From Gymnopus androsaceus JB14 (Eukaryota; Basidiomycota; Agaricomycetes; Agaricales; Omphalotaceae): a stretch of DNA of 64,000 nucleotides. Made by a program: the position numbers and the translations under genes. The notes below the pieces were generated by a model. The model was given only the letters and a program-made list of their open reading frames with translations, ran no database searches and had not been told where the DNA came from. Shown piece after piece: positions 43,035-54,914 of this stretch; position 1 is the stretch's first letter; every line of letters begins with the position of its first letter. The stretch spans positions 244,519 through 308,518 of the forward strand of contig ML769429.1 of assembly GCA_009733575.1 (NCBI GenBank), given 5' to 3'.

Positions 43035-45513
43035 ATGGGCTCCTGCAAAGGATGCTTGGAAGTCTACCCTGGACTCCCAGATGGCGTACTTTGTTCCAAA
43101 TGCAAAAAGCTCGTGAAAGGATTAACGAAAGTGGAGGTAGAGGCATTGCAGGTATTTAATTCATTAATTGATATTCTTACCTCAAGTAATGTTTGTGTGC
43201 CCAAGTGCCAACCATTGTGTCGGCATTGTGGTGCTCATTCCCTATTTCTTCCAGGGAGATACTGTGGAAGGTGTTCGGCTCGTGGTCATGGTGAGGAAAG
43301 GGATGAAGATCCAAGTACTGGTAAGCATATCGAGCTCCTACTTGAAAACATGTTGACCTGTGCCTCAGTAGCAACACATGTCGGTCAACATGCACAGGCA
43401 TTCAGCAGCTCAGCCTCTGAGCATTGTTTAAACCAACCAAAATCCCAGCCAAAGCAAAAATTGAATCCTAATCTCCTCAAAGCTGCTACAGTGAACACTC
43501 AGAAAGCTCACCTCAAGAACCTCACAAAAGCACAAACCATTCATGTGGAGCTCAGCCTCATGCTGCTTGATGAGAAAGGGAAGAATCACAAGGTATGTAT
43601 CTGACCCCTGTGGAATGCACTGTTGAGCTGATGATAGCAATCAAGTGTCAACTTGCACCATTTCTGGATACATTTGATGTAAATGACCCTATTGATGCTG
43701 CGTTGCTCACACTCTCAGAAAAGCTCAAAACAAGCTTCCTCCAGTCTCCATATTCTTGTCAATTTCCAGATGCAGACTTTGATTTTTCATTGTAGGTTTT
43801 TGAGTTTTGACGAGTCACAATTTTACTTATTTTTTTTGACAGTGCCAGCTGTATGTTAAACTCGCTTTCAGGCAGGAAATCACTATCCATCAACAAGAAA
43901 GCGATATCTTTCAAAGCAAATCTTGAGTCCCTCTACACGCACCTGGTGAATAGCGGGTATCTTTCCAACATGAATAAGGATGCATGCAGATTGTGCTTGC
44001 AAATTGTTGTTCCAATATCATGGGATACAGTGAGTCTTTCCAATTTCATGAGGTGGTTTCCATCCTGATCTATATTTCATTAGGATGACCATGACCTTTC
44101 ATCAAAAGCATTGCGAAACAATGCGAAAGCGCAAACTTAGTTGTAGGTTACTTTTTTAAAATTTTCTTCACACAGTTGGACTAATGCACTCATTCAGTGT
44201 CTCTTAGCTGAAAGCGCGACATCTTCCTGTCCCGGCTCTGTGCATGGTAGTAGCTAGTAGTGGAATCAAACTTCTCATCCTCGGTATGCAATCGAGTACG
44301 AAACCTTCATTTTAAAAAAACTGTATGCCATCTTTCCAGTAGTGGTGACACCTCCTTTGAAATTCTGGCCAATATGCATGAGATTGAGATGGTGAAGGGA
44401 TGGCTCCAATTTGTCTAAGGTAGACAACCAGACAGCGGATACATTTCAAAAGGGCTCTACAAATATGCTGTATTGGTAGGTATCCAGTTGTTGTTTCTTA
44501 CTATCTCACAATGTCTTTAACGTCTTTTGCTGTTTAGGCTTGGTACCAGGGTGAACAAATGGCGCTATTCATGCATAAACTGGCATCCTCCTCAACTCAG
44601 CTGAATAATGCCGCGCTTCATGCTGAACTTGACCTTCTTGTTCAAGGGGATGGTTTTGTGCAAATCAAAGTGCAAGCTGTGGTGGAGATCGTCACGCTGC
44701 CCAGTAGGTTATCTCCAACTCACTGCATCAAGTGCTAGCCTGACCATTTATTCATAGAAATCAGTTACAATGCTCGGAATGGCTTTGTGGGGACAATTCA
44801 ATCATTCCTTCCTGCAACTCCTCTCCCAGTCAACAACAAAGCTATTGAGGAGCACATCAGCAAAACCTGGGTGAACTGTGGATTGCTGTGGGTTGCTGTA
44901 CAGCACTGTACAGAAGCCCCAATACAATCCACAGAAGCCACAGAGCTGTCCAGTTCTGTACAGAGGGGGACCTTGCTGTGGGATCACCCAGTTCTGCTGA
45001 TGCAGGTTGATGCCGCTGACTGCAGTCTACTGTATGATATGTTCCTTGTTGTGCCGCTTCTGCAAACCAAGGGACTGTACAAAGAACGGAAATTCTCGGG
45101 TAATACTGAGACAGGTAACAGTAGTGATTATATTGGTGAAGTTGTCAATGTGTTTGCACACCATGTCTTTGAGGAGACGAACTGCATGCTCATGCTTGCC
45201 GACATCCAAGGTACTTTGTCTTTCTGTTTTTCAATAATCTTATGTTCATTGGCCATCTAGGTGTTGTAGGGCTGGATCGTTCAATCACCCTCTTCGATCC
45301 TCATCTCATAGGTATGTCACATTGAGTCCTTCTCTTGTGCATATTCTTAGCTCAGCAATAGTATTGCCAGTGACACGGGGGAAGTGGGATCAGGGATCTG
45401 ATGCAATCAAAAAGTTCTGCAAAGAACATTGCTGTAACAAGGTCTGTCACCAGCTGAAGCTGAAGGACTTGCAGAAGAAGCCTCATAAAGGGCCTCATCA
45501 TCCTTGGGAGTGA
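43035..45513 (+). pseudogene. Zinc-ribbon / atypical alpha-kinase gene carried by transposon
   Basis: The ATG at 43035 starts a chain with two zinc ribbons: CKGCLEVYPGLPDGVLCSKC (C-x2-C..C-x2-C) and, after an intron at 43152-43205, CRHCGAHSLFLPGRYCGRC. Later exons are less certain. From about 44540 the alpha-kinase region appears: WYQGEQMALFMHKLASSSTQ, a conserved block near FVGTIQSFLPATPLP, then VVNVFAHHVFEETNCMLMLADIQG, VGLDRSITLFDPHLIG, and CKEHCCNKVCHQLKL with the zinc-binding cysteines. It ends HHPWE* at about 45513. This domain arrangement is typical of expanded agaricomycete alpha-kinase genes of unknown role. The middle (44100-44470) seems to contain stops, and a 150-bp hairpin interrupts an exon in frame; functionality is doubtful. 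Confidence 0.65.
44855..45002. mobile_element. CATCAGC-family hairpin inside kinase exon (in frame)
   Basis: CATCAGCAAAACCTG (44855-44869) pairs with CCAGTTCTGCTGATG (44988-45002), with CA on both sides. 148 bp plus a 2-bp duplication adds 150 bp, exactly 50 codons, and the reading frame 44787-45260 stays open across it. It holds CTGTGGATTGCTGTGG (44876-44891) and GGGGACCTTGCTGTGG (44966-44981). The word in this copy is CTGTGG. Confidence 0.75.
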
Positions 45514-45704
45514 TTCATAGTATAGCGGTAGTTAGTAGTGCTTTGTATTTCTTGATATGTACATATCTGCATCATCGATTTGCACAAACTGATGCCAGCT
45601 TTTTAATTGAACATGCAGCTGCACTGCTGCTCCTGCCAAGTCAATGACTTGGCAGGAGTAGATTGTATTGGAATATATAGGGCTGTACATTGAGGGTTGA
45701 TAGT

Positions 45705-47150
45705 CTACATGTGTGGCAACATCTCCTGAAATACATCCCAAATATTGTCCATAGAAAGCTCAGGAGGGTCAAGGCTGTCAAGAACCTGTTGCACCTCAGC
45801 CGCATACTCAATAGACACAAACCTAATCAGGTCCTTGCCACCCATATCTTCCATGAGCTTCACAATTACTTCACGATCAACCAACTGCAGTCCATAATCA
45901 CCCTTATACTTCTCATAGAGCGAAAAGGCAATGTTTGGCGATGCTCTGCTTGGAAGAAATTTACCTCTGTCAAGCCTGACGACATGATTATTGAACCTAT
46001 CTTTCAACCTGTCAAGTTCAGCTTGTATCAATGTGAGCCAAAGCCACTGTACAAGAGCACTAAATTTCAGTCAGTAACAGATGTCAACAAGTAGATTCAG
46101 AAGACATACTCTTGTTTTAGACCTGACGCATTGTAGATCCCAGCTCCAGTATCCCAATAGATCTTGAGATTTTCACCTCAATCAAGGCGCAACCACAGCC
46201 ATCCACACTCAATTGTTATATTATGGATGCTCTGTAAGAACTTGTGTGCAGGAAGAACATCAATAGGAAGATCAGATGCAAATTCCTCACTATGAAAGCA
46301 AAAGGTTAGTAAGTGGGAAATTGAGTCAGACAAGTTCCTTACCGCAGTGCATTCGCAAACCCGTACACTGTGATAAGCTCAGAGCCACAATCAGTGCTCA
46401 TTTGAATTGGAATCCCTGTATGTACATCATGATCAGATGTAGCCTTGGCAATATAAAGCTTGAGCTCACCCCCATACTCATGAACAAGTTTGAGAAAAAG
46501 ATAGCCAATTGACTCCTTCAAGCGGTTGTTGGGAACAACCCAAAGCCCAAGCCACTTAGCAGCCTACACATCACACACACCCCAGATTGGGAAACCAATT
46601 GCCAACAGTTTATCATGCCCATCCCCACTCCATTCATGATGAGGTCCTAGACAAACTAGCACTGACTGTTTGATTTTCTTTACCATGGGCTCATGCAATT
46701 CAAATCCTTGGGGTTGCTCCTCGTGCATAGTTTTTTCAATGAAATCCCTGGACAAGTGTTCAGCTCCCTGAAGTTGAATACAACGGTTGGACAGACCTAG
46801 TCAAATGAACACTTTGTCCGAGCAACAGACATTCTTTGATTGTCCAAGCACCCCACTTGCTGTTTGGATCTTTTGCCATTTCGTCAATGACAAGTTGTTG
46901 CTTATCAAGCTCGGGCATAGTTTGAGTTGTAACATGACTACCCAGGTGACTTTTATGGCATGTCACAGATGAAGCACTATCATATGGACTCATTGAATAA
47001 CCCAAAAGAATTTACACCAGTGATTTACCTGAGAATAATATCATGATTAGCCTTCAGCAGCTGGGATATGGTGTCCTTGTTCGTGATATTGCGTCTGCGG
47101 TATTCTAGCAAGGCAGCATGGACCTCTGTATTGCCAATGGGGGCTTCAAT

Positions 47151-47183
<33 letters not shown>

Positions 47184-47290
47184 TAAACCACCATGGGATG
47201 CAAGAGCTCATAAATCACTTACGACGATTGCGATATTGATTTTTACCTGAGCTGTTGTTACTATTATTTCATCGAGCATGATCTGAGCCT
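45705..47290 (-). pseudogene. DDE integrase-like transposase (IS3EU-like?), one nonsense codon
   Basis: Spliced minus-strand exons give, in order, MLDEIIVTTAQ, VHAALLEYRRRNITNKDTI, an HTH-like region, KQQLVIDEMAKDPNSKWG, TIKECLLLGQSVHLTR, and SRDFIEKTMHEEQPQGFELH. The catalytic core has GPHHEWSGDGHDKLLAIGF (first Asp) and IPIQMSTDCGSE (second Asp). A tail FLQSIHNITIE..WL is followed by IQAELDRLKDRFNNHVVRLD. A TGA at 46180-46178 replaces an expected Trp before GENLKIYWDTGAG. A poly-T tract lies in one intron. The final catalytic Glu was not placed with certainty. Otherwise the gene is well preserved. Confidence 0.7.
47151..47180. repeat. Poly-A tract (poly-T in transposase intron)
   Basis: About 30 consecutive A on the plus strand, inside an intron of the minus-strand transposase gene, acting as a long polypyrimidine tract before the acceptor. 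Confidence 0.8.
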
Positions 47291-47787
47291 GAAGCAACAG
47301 GTTCCACGTCATCAGACTCTGAGCTTTGCTCTGCACCACCTAGAGTTGCAAACATCTCAGATCAGAGTCGAATGTAAATGAGAAGAAAAAAGTGAAGTGT
47401 TATGAGAACGTTCTTTATACTCAGTAAATAGATACGGAACAGAGTTAATTAACTCTGTTCACGTGTTGTTCAGTTTGTTATAGCATGTATGTTACAACAT
47501 GTACGAGTAACTAGCGGAAGGCTGAGAAGTCTTTGGACAGTGAGGCGACCAACAATGACAATGACAGCAATGACAACAGGTCCAGAATATATGGTGCCAG
47601 CATTGTATATTACAGTATAAGGTGACAACTACGGAAGGAAGAGGCGGATAGCACAGCCACGACCACTGAGGCTCTTGAAATATATATTATTTATACTCTT
47701 TACATACTATAGTGACAGCATATACATTGTTACTTTGAGCACTAGACTGAAGTTTTAATCTGAGCCTGCTCGGCAACCGTAGCAGAG

Positions 47788-49115
47788 GCTCTCTTGCTGT
47801 TGGTGATTTTGCCACTGCTGGCATCATCAGTATCTGGGAACCTACAGTGTCAATCAAGGCTGGCAATGAATATCTTGCTTTACTTACCTGTCTCATCTAA
47901 GACTTTTTACCTTTTCATACACTTCGAAATGTATTGAGAGCTCATTTAACATTTTCGATGGGAGAAGTGTTCTGTTTTTGTTTATCTTTGCTTTTGTTGG
48001 ACATAGTGGTGCAAATAGTGGTAAAATTATAATTTGTTATACTTTTATAACTACAAAAAAAAATAACTACAAAAAATATACTGTACAGTTCTTGGTAGCA
48101 CAGAAGCAAAACTTGAAAGGTATGACTTGTAGTCAGTAAGGGGGAAGGTGGGGCGCTGCAGCGCTTGGGCTGTGTCAGGTCGTGAGTTGAAGCATTGGGT
48201 TTGAGGTGCTCATCCCGTCCCAGACCCGGCACCCGAAAGTACCCGGCCAACCCGGTTCCATCACTATTCATAGCCTGCTTGAACACTTTTGCCAAATTAG
48301 GGTATCTTTCTCTGAGCCCTATATCTCTTTTGCAAAAAATTTCACAGAGACAGAACTTCCACCTTTTCCAGATGACTTACAAGCTGGCTTGACAAAGTAC
48401 CATAATAGCTCCATGGTTGAGATCTTTGACATTCAAATTGTCCATACATGGTGAGTTGAAACATTTCCTCTTCGTCTTTCGCAATGGCTCTAATCTTCAT
48501 CCAGCCAACCCATATATGTTCTTTATCTCGGTATATGCTTTTTTTGTATATGTGACTCCCAGCTAAACGCCACCAGTCCTATCATTCAGGGCACTGGTAT
48601 CGCTTGCACAATTTCCGAAAGGTCTTGTGCAAGTGAGACGTCTGTATCCTGTTATCTTTGTGGGAGGAACAGTTCTAAGTGTGACCGTACTTGGAGACTA
48701 ATCCATGCACTCTTCAGGGCATACGTCTTATCCGGGCGTCCACAGAATTGGATTCCACTATGAATGTGGATCTTATTTGGGGTGGGTGTTAAGTCTCATA
48801 TTCGCAGCTCATCCATTAATCAAGAGTCATTAACTACTCAAAGAAATTCAGGAGCTGACCGAGTTTCCTACAGTTACTGCGACGTCTTGTTCGGCGAGGT
48901 TCGGAGCATAGATTTCTCTTCCAGATAAGGCTTCCATTCTTTGGCTCGAGATAGAGCAAGATATTTTCAGACCCGCGATTGCTCCAAGTGGCTTCGTTTT
49001 CTTGCATGCAATGTGTGTGTGTGGGAGATTCGCTTATCTGCCCTCGAAGCATATAATGCTTATACCACTCCAGTAAGGATCCACTCTCTCCGCTGAGAAA
49101 TTCACCGCCTTCAAC
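47788..49115 (+). other. Upstream region of OPT gene; one possible exon
   Basis: Mostly anonymous. A forward open segment at about 48206-48454 contains FTETELPPFPDDLQAGLTKY and ends at a possible donor after IVHTW, so it may be an exon of an unrecognised or broken gene. No TATA box or other clear promoter was identified before 49116. Confidence 0.3.
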
Positions 49116-52100
49116 ATGGACACTCAAGAGGATCGCCATAATTCAATGGAGAAGGATGAGCAGATCGTCTCTCCCTCACTTGATATGGATAAGCAGCTCA
49201 TGAACAATGAAGCTGCGGTTGTGGACTCTCTCGACGGTAAGTCTCGTTCATTCAAACGTTTCAGTCGTGATTCATACACAACATGCAGATGGCAAGATCG
49301 CGGTTAGAAGAGTGGTCCTCTTCCTCATGATTCACCAACTTAATTCTTGTTCAGGAATTGACTGGGGCTCAATTTGAGGATCCAAATCTCGATAGGAATC
49401 ACCTTTTGTCTTTCGATGATGAAAGTCCATATCCGGAAGTAAGGTCGGCTGTTTCCAACACGGACGATCCAGATATGCCCACCAGCTCAGTGAGAACCTG
49501 GATAATCGGTCTGGCTTTTGCGAGTAAGTGGCTCCAAAATAACGTCTCATTTGCACAAAATCTGAACTGGGTTCACATAGTTATCATCCCGGGCTTGAAC
49601 CAGTTCTTTTTCTTCCGTTTTCCGTCTGTGAGTATCGGTACACTCGTGGCCCAGTTGTTATCCTTTCCTTTGGGAAAAGCCGCTGCACAGTACCTCCCCA
49701 ATTGGACGATTTTTGGATATTCCTTAAACCCGGGTTCGTGTTTTTTGGCGCCCTCGTGAAGTCCATTGGTGTATCATTTATTCTACTTATTCAGGCCCAT
49801 TCACTGTCAAAGAACACGTCTTGATTACGGTATGATCGTCTTCGGTTATTGTAGCCTGCGACTGATTTTTTCACCGTAGATCATGGTACGCCGACTTTCA
49901 TGTAGATATGCATGAGACAGTACGCTCATGATACCGCCAAGGGTTCTGTAGGAGCAGGATCTGCCTATGCTACAGACATCATTGCCGTTCAAAGAGTCTA
50001 CTACAGTAAGCTTCCCCTTTATCTATTACGTCGTCGGACAATCGTTTTATACTTATTAACAATCATCAACAGATCAAATATATAACTTCAGCTGTAAGTA
50101 CTTCGTTCTGAATTTACATGAGCCCCCCATATTAATGCTGTTTTCAGACCAGTGGTTTGTCGTCATGTCCACGCAGTTGATTGGATTTTCCATTGGTGGC
50201 ATTGGGCGTCGCTTCCTAGTCGCTCCTCCGTCAATGATTTGGCCTGCCAATTTAGTCAATTGCGCACTATTCAATACCCTTCATCAGGCAGAATACGCAG
50301 GTATCGGAACTCATAAAGGTCTTAGTCGAGAGAGACATTTCCTGTATGTATTCTTAGGATCTGCCGTTTGGTGTAAGTGGTTTCTATAGTCAAAGGCTAA
50401 TATATATCTGATCATTCATTTCTTTCAGACTTCTTCCCTGGATATCTCTGTAGGAATTAATGCACTTATTCGTCTCTTCTCCGTTTCACCTCTTGCTTCA
50501 GTCCAGGCACTTTCGTACTTCTCTTGGGTCACCTGGATCCGCCCTGAAGATACCAGTGAGCTACTATCTTCACTCATTGTTTCGAGTCAGATTTAATCTT
50601 TGTTTCTAGCTGTTGCCCAGTTATTTGGGTACGTTTTTCTTGTGATTCGGATCAAATGACTTATGCTCACGACGTCCCAGTTATCTTCACGGAATGGTGT
50701 GTATCTTGTCTTTCTTCCCTCTTTGGCGTGGCTCTCAAGGCTTTTCCGACGGCGTTAGGGAATGTCGGTAATCACCTTTGACTGGAACCAAATTACGTAT
50801 GTTTTTAAGAGCAAGTCGCTGAAGAAGTTGAGCGTTGCTTACGTACGATCCTCTTAGATATATCGGATCACCTCTCGCTACTCCCTGGTGGGCTGAGGCG
50901 AACATCTTCGGAGGATTTGTCTTCTTCTACTGTGAGTCTTTCGCTATGTTTACATTCTATATCGCGCTTATTCCCGATCATGGCAAGGGTTCCTCGTTCC
51001 GATACTATATGTCGGTTCTCCCTCTCATTTCAAATGGCTTCTTACTGATTGTATTTCATCTATAGTTCAGTAATATCTGGTACGGAAGATTTATGCCTAT
51101 CTCATCAAGAATTTCATACGACAACACCATGCAAACTTACAATGTGACCCGGATTCTTAAGGACGACACGACTATTGATCTCGATGCTTACCATGCTTAT
51201 AGTCCGCTTTTTCTCTCGTCAGTTTGGCCTTTACCTAGTACTCGCACAAAAGTTAACGGCGCCATTTTCAGAACCACCTTCGCAGTCTCGTATGGCCTAT
51301 CATTTGCTTCTATCACTGGTAAATATATTCATCGATCCCAATTCAGAAGAGATACTCAGGACGAGCTCATGTAGCTACCTTGATGCACGCCTTCCTTTAC
51401 TTCCGAAAGCAGATTTGGATCCAAGCCCGTCGTTCACTCCATGAGCAGCCGGATATTCATGCTCGTCTTATGTCGAGGTATCGCCAAGGCAAGCTTGTGT
51501 TATTTTACTACGGTGAATCAAAACTTAGTGAGGAAATTAGTCCCCGACTGGTGGTATCTGGTCATAGCTGTCAGTATGACTGCCTTTGGTCTCATCAGCA
51601 TTGAAGTATGGCCGACGTAAGTTTTTCAGAGTCAAAGCTCCAATTGGCAATTGATAGGCCCTTCATAGCGAAATGCCAGTCTGGGCATTTTTCCTTGCTT
51701 TAGCCATAGGTCAGCTATTCCAACCGTATCGCGTGTTCCAAATTCATATCTTCTGCTATACAGCCTTCACATATATTATACCGATCGGAATGATACAAGC
51801 AATTACAAATCAACAAGTCGGCCTAAAGTAGGTGCTTGAACATGAACGGCAATATTCCGTATCCTGATTCCATGGCTGCATCATAGCGTTATTACTGAAC
51901 TGATTATTGGGTATGTGAGATTTTGCATTTTCCTATCACTGCTAGTCAAAAGGTGAACTTTTCCAAGTTATGCGCTTCCCGGTCGCCCAGTAGCAATGAT
52001 GATGTTTAAAACATGGGGCTACATTGTGCGCTTTCGCTGTTTCAATTTAACAATGCTTGCAGTACTATACAGACCTTTTCCTTTAACAGACAATGGCTCA

Positions 52101-53624
52101 AGCACTCACTTTCACGTCCGATCTTAAATTGGGCCATTACATGAAAATTGGCCAAAGACCGATGTTCTGGTCGCAGGTCGTTGCTACGATTGTTGCAGGC
52201 ACAGTCCAACTTGGTGTCCAGGTAAAGACTGGTTTCCCTTATACATACAGATGCACACTGACAAAAAAGTATAGGCATGGATGTTTACCAATATTCCGTA
52301 CGTTCCAAGTGGATTGGAGCCTTTCCTAGTATTGACATCAGTCTATCTATATAGTGATATTTGCTCCCCAACGCAAAAGTTAGAGATGGATCGAATTCGG
52401 TGAATATTTTACGCATTAACTGATTGATTTGGCAGGGATGGCTTCATTTGTCCAAGCACTGAGGTGTTTGGAACCGCCAGTATTATTGTCAGTATTTTTC
52501 ACGATCAACCTTGCTTGCTAATGCAGTCATGGAAACTTGAACACAGTGGGGTACGGATATTAATTGTGTGGCTCAAAAATACTGACTGTGTCCAGGTGCT
52601 ATCGGGCCAGCATTGCAATTCTCCAAAGGACAGATCTACTAGTACGCACGGTTTCAGTCCATCCTCCTTTTTACACTTACGAGTCTGCAGCGGTAATGAC
52701 TAGTTTGACGAAGTGCCTGACTGCTCTTAACATCGATTCTAAGGCCTAATTTTCTTCTTCCTATTTGGAGCCATCGCGCCTGTCATTCCTTGGTCACTGA
52801 GCAAGAAGTTCCCTAATAGCTTCTTGAAATACATAAAGTACGTACATCCGTTCTATCATTAGACTGCTTGATAATTAACCGCCATTGCTCAACCAGCTTG
52901 TAAGATGCTTTATCACTACTGCAACGTGTATCATTAAAGCATCCTTTCATAGCCCAGTTATCTTGAGCGGGACAGGCGCTATTCCACCCGGTATGCTCTT
53001 TGGCCTTTGACATCTAGAAGTTTTATATACCAAGCTGAACCCTCTACTTCAGCTACAGCATTAAACTATGTTCCATGGGCGTGAGTCGTGGCCTCTTTTT
53101 TCTGATTTGAAAATTGATATACTGTACTGCATAGTCTCGTAGGATTTATATTCCAATTTGTCATCCGGAGGTGTGAAGACACTACTTCGAAGCTGGACCA
53201 TTGTCATTGATCTCGATTCTGCAGACGCCACTTCTCTTGGTGGACAAAATACAACTATGTCACCAGTGCCGGGGTAATATTTTCTACTGTTTACCTTGTT
53301 CTTGTTGATAAATTAATTTTCTTCCTAACTAGCTTGACTCTGGTGTGGCCATTGGAACTATTCTAATCTTCTTCTGGTATGTTTCGTCTTTCGGACATGT
53401 CCAAGATTTGCTCATTCCATTAGTTTGCAATTCCCGAGAAATGGAGAAGTCAGTGCTTTGACTTTAGCTAGTTCCGTACCTAATATTCCTTTCTGTTACA
53501 GATTGGAGCGAGCAATGTACTCACATGGTGGGGGAATACCGTACCCTTTGCGGGAGCAGATAATGGTGTCGGTGGAGGAGGGACGCCAGTCAACGCACTT
53601 AAACCTGGGGAAACATTCGGGTAG
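49116..53624 (+). CDS. OPT-family oligopeptide transporter
   Basis: The ATG at 49116 (AACATGG context) starts an acidic cytosolic N-terminus (MDTQEDRHNSMEKDEQIVSP) before the first helix. Many short exons joined by 45-75-nt introns give OPT landmarks in order: VRTWIIGLAFA, YSLNPGPFTVKEH (the NPG motif), YIGSPLATPWWAEANIFGGF, SRISYDNTMQTYNV, WWYLVIAVSMTAFG, ELIIGYALPGRPVAMMMFK, KLGHYMKIGQRPMF, VPWALVGFIFQF, RRHFSWWTKYNYVTSAGLDS, then NALKPGETFG and the TAG at 53622. The length fits the family (roughly 750-850 residues, 12-16 helices), which imports small peptides or glutathione-like substrates across the plasma membrane by proton coupling. No nonsense codon or frameshift is needed, so it is probably a working host gene. 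Some exon borders are approximate. Confidence 0.85.
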
Positions 53625-54904
53625 GTGATCCCCTTGTTTACGACTCGGAATACTTATTAAAGCCCTACGCTGCAGCCCTAGTGTTTGGTAAAGTATGAGC
53701 ACAATTTTTGATTGGATAAGCATAAATTCAACATCGAGGGTGTTTGGCGCTTCATTACATGCATCGTTAATGCTATCCAAATAAAACTAGGAAAAATCAT
53801 GAAATAGGAGGCAAAAGATTGATCATTCTATACAGACAAGATGCAAAAGTAGCGCCACGGGACCCAGCTCTTACACTATTCAGGAATGAAGATTTCGAAC
53901 AGTTTCTTAAGTTTGAGTGTGTTTGAGTGTGTGAACTTGCTTGGAAGTGCAAATATGATAGATTGAAGAGAGAAACGCACAAAGACACTGAGGCATCCAA
54001 GGTCTCAACTCTTAAACCTTCTCCAGTACCCTCTAACCCGATTCTCTCATCTCCTTATCCCGGTCTTTCATGTTTCCGTCTTTTGGCACAGACATTAGCC
54101 AGAGAGTGCGTGAGCCAAATCATTGCAAAGGGTCTATCATTTACAAATCCCAAGAAATTTTTGCTGTTCTAAACGCCGACAGCATCCCTACAGGAATAAG
54201 CGTTGGTTTTACAATCTTCAGTCCACCAAAAAGCACCTTAAAGTGATACTACTGTATTGTTTTGAATTTAAGTTCAGTAATGCATAACACTGGGTACTGA
54301 ACTGGGGTGATTTCTATCTTCGTAACGTGTAACATCGGCCTTTGAACTATGATTTTTCCTAATGGCAGCTGAACTCTGAACTGAATGTGTCCAAGCTGTA
54401 ATGCGTAACATCAGCTGAACTTATTTTCGAAATGATACAGTACTCATTGCTCTACATCAAGTCCGCCGTACTTCCATGAAGCCATCTGTATCTGATTCCA
54501 CTCTCTGCCCCGATGTGCCAGCCTATTCTCTTGAACCAGGATATACTCATTAAATGACATGAATCTTTCTTTAGACTCTGGATTCCTCTTATTCATCCAA
54601 AAAGTCTTGGCCTCCTCGCACTTGGATTCGTCCCGCAAAAACAGGTGCGGAAAGTTGCATCTGGAGACAAATGAAGGGAGTTGCAGTGGAAAATGAATAA
54701 TGGGGCTAAGGATTTCCAATCCTTACTTCAATATGCACATCAACCGAGTTTTTGATTGATCAGCGTCCTGTAGATGGAAAGTCTTTTGACACGCTGATTG
54801 ACCGCAAATTCCATTCCAAAGAGGAATGCTTCCCCGCATAGGACCTACAGAGCCAAAGATGCCAGTTTAAACTCCAAAAGAAGCATTTCTTGAACCACTG
54901 CACC
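53625..54904. other. Downstream of OPT; unassigned minus-strand segments
   Basis: A minus-strand frame at 54719-54444 encodes 91 residues (for example RFMSFNEYILVQENRLAHRG) that look protein-like but match nothing I recognise. The frame at about 54900-54790 (DNLVQWFKKCFFWSLNW) appears to continue across the insertion site of the next element into 56727-56870, suggesting that element interrupted a gene or older transposon. Confidence 0.3.
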
Positions 54905-54914
54905 AAATTGTCAG

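Larger units (their letters stand above)
42457..47781. mobile_element. 5.3-kb DNA transposon with integrase-type transposase and kinase cargo
   Basis: TACGGTTGCCGAGCAGGCTC starts the element at 42457 and its inverted complement ends it at 47781; GCAGAG lies directly outside both ends (42451-42456, 47782-47787). The TIR match continues with indels for over 100 bp, through TTAAAACTTCAGTCT and GTGGCTGTGCTATCCGCC. Inside are a minus-strand DDE integrase-like transposase and a plus-strand zinc-ribbon/alpha-kinase gene. An rve-type transposase with a 6-bp duplication recalls the IS3EU superfamily from general knowledge, but that placement was not tested. Confidence 0.75.

Noticed and set aside
49584..49766. 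Minus-strand frames within the OPT gene
   Set aside because: The plus strand carries conserved OPT motifs here; the reverse frames have no support.
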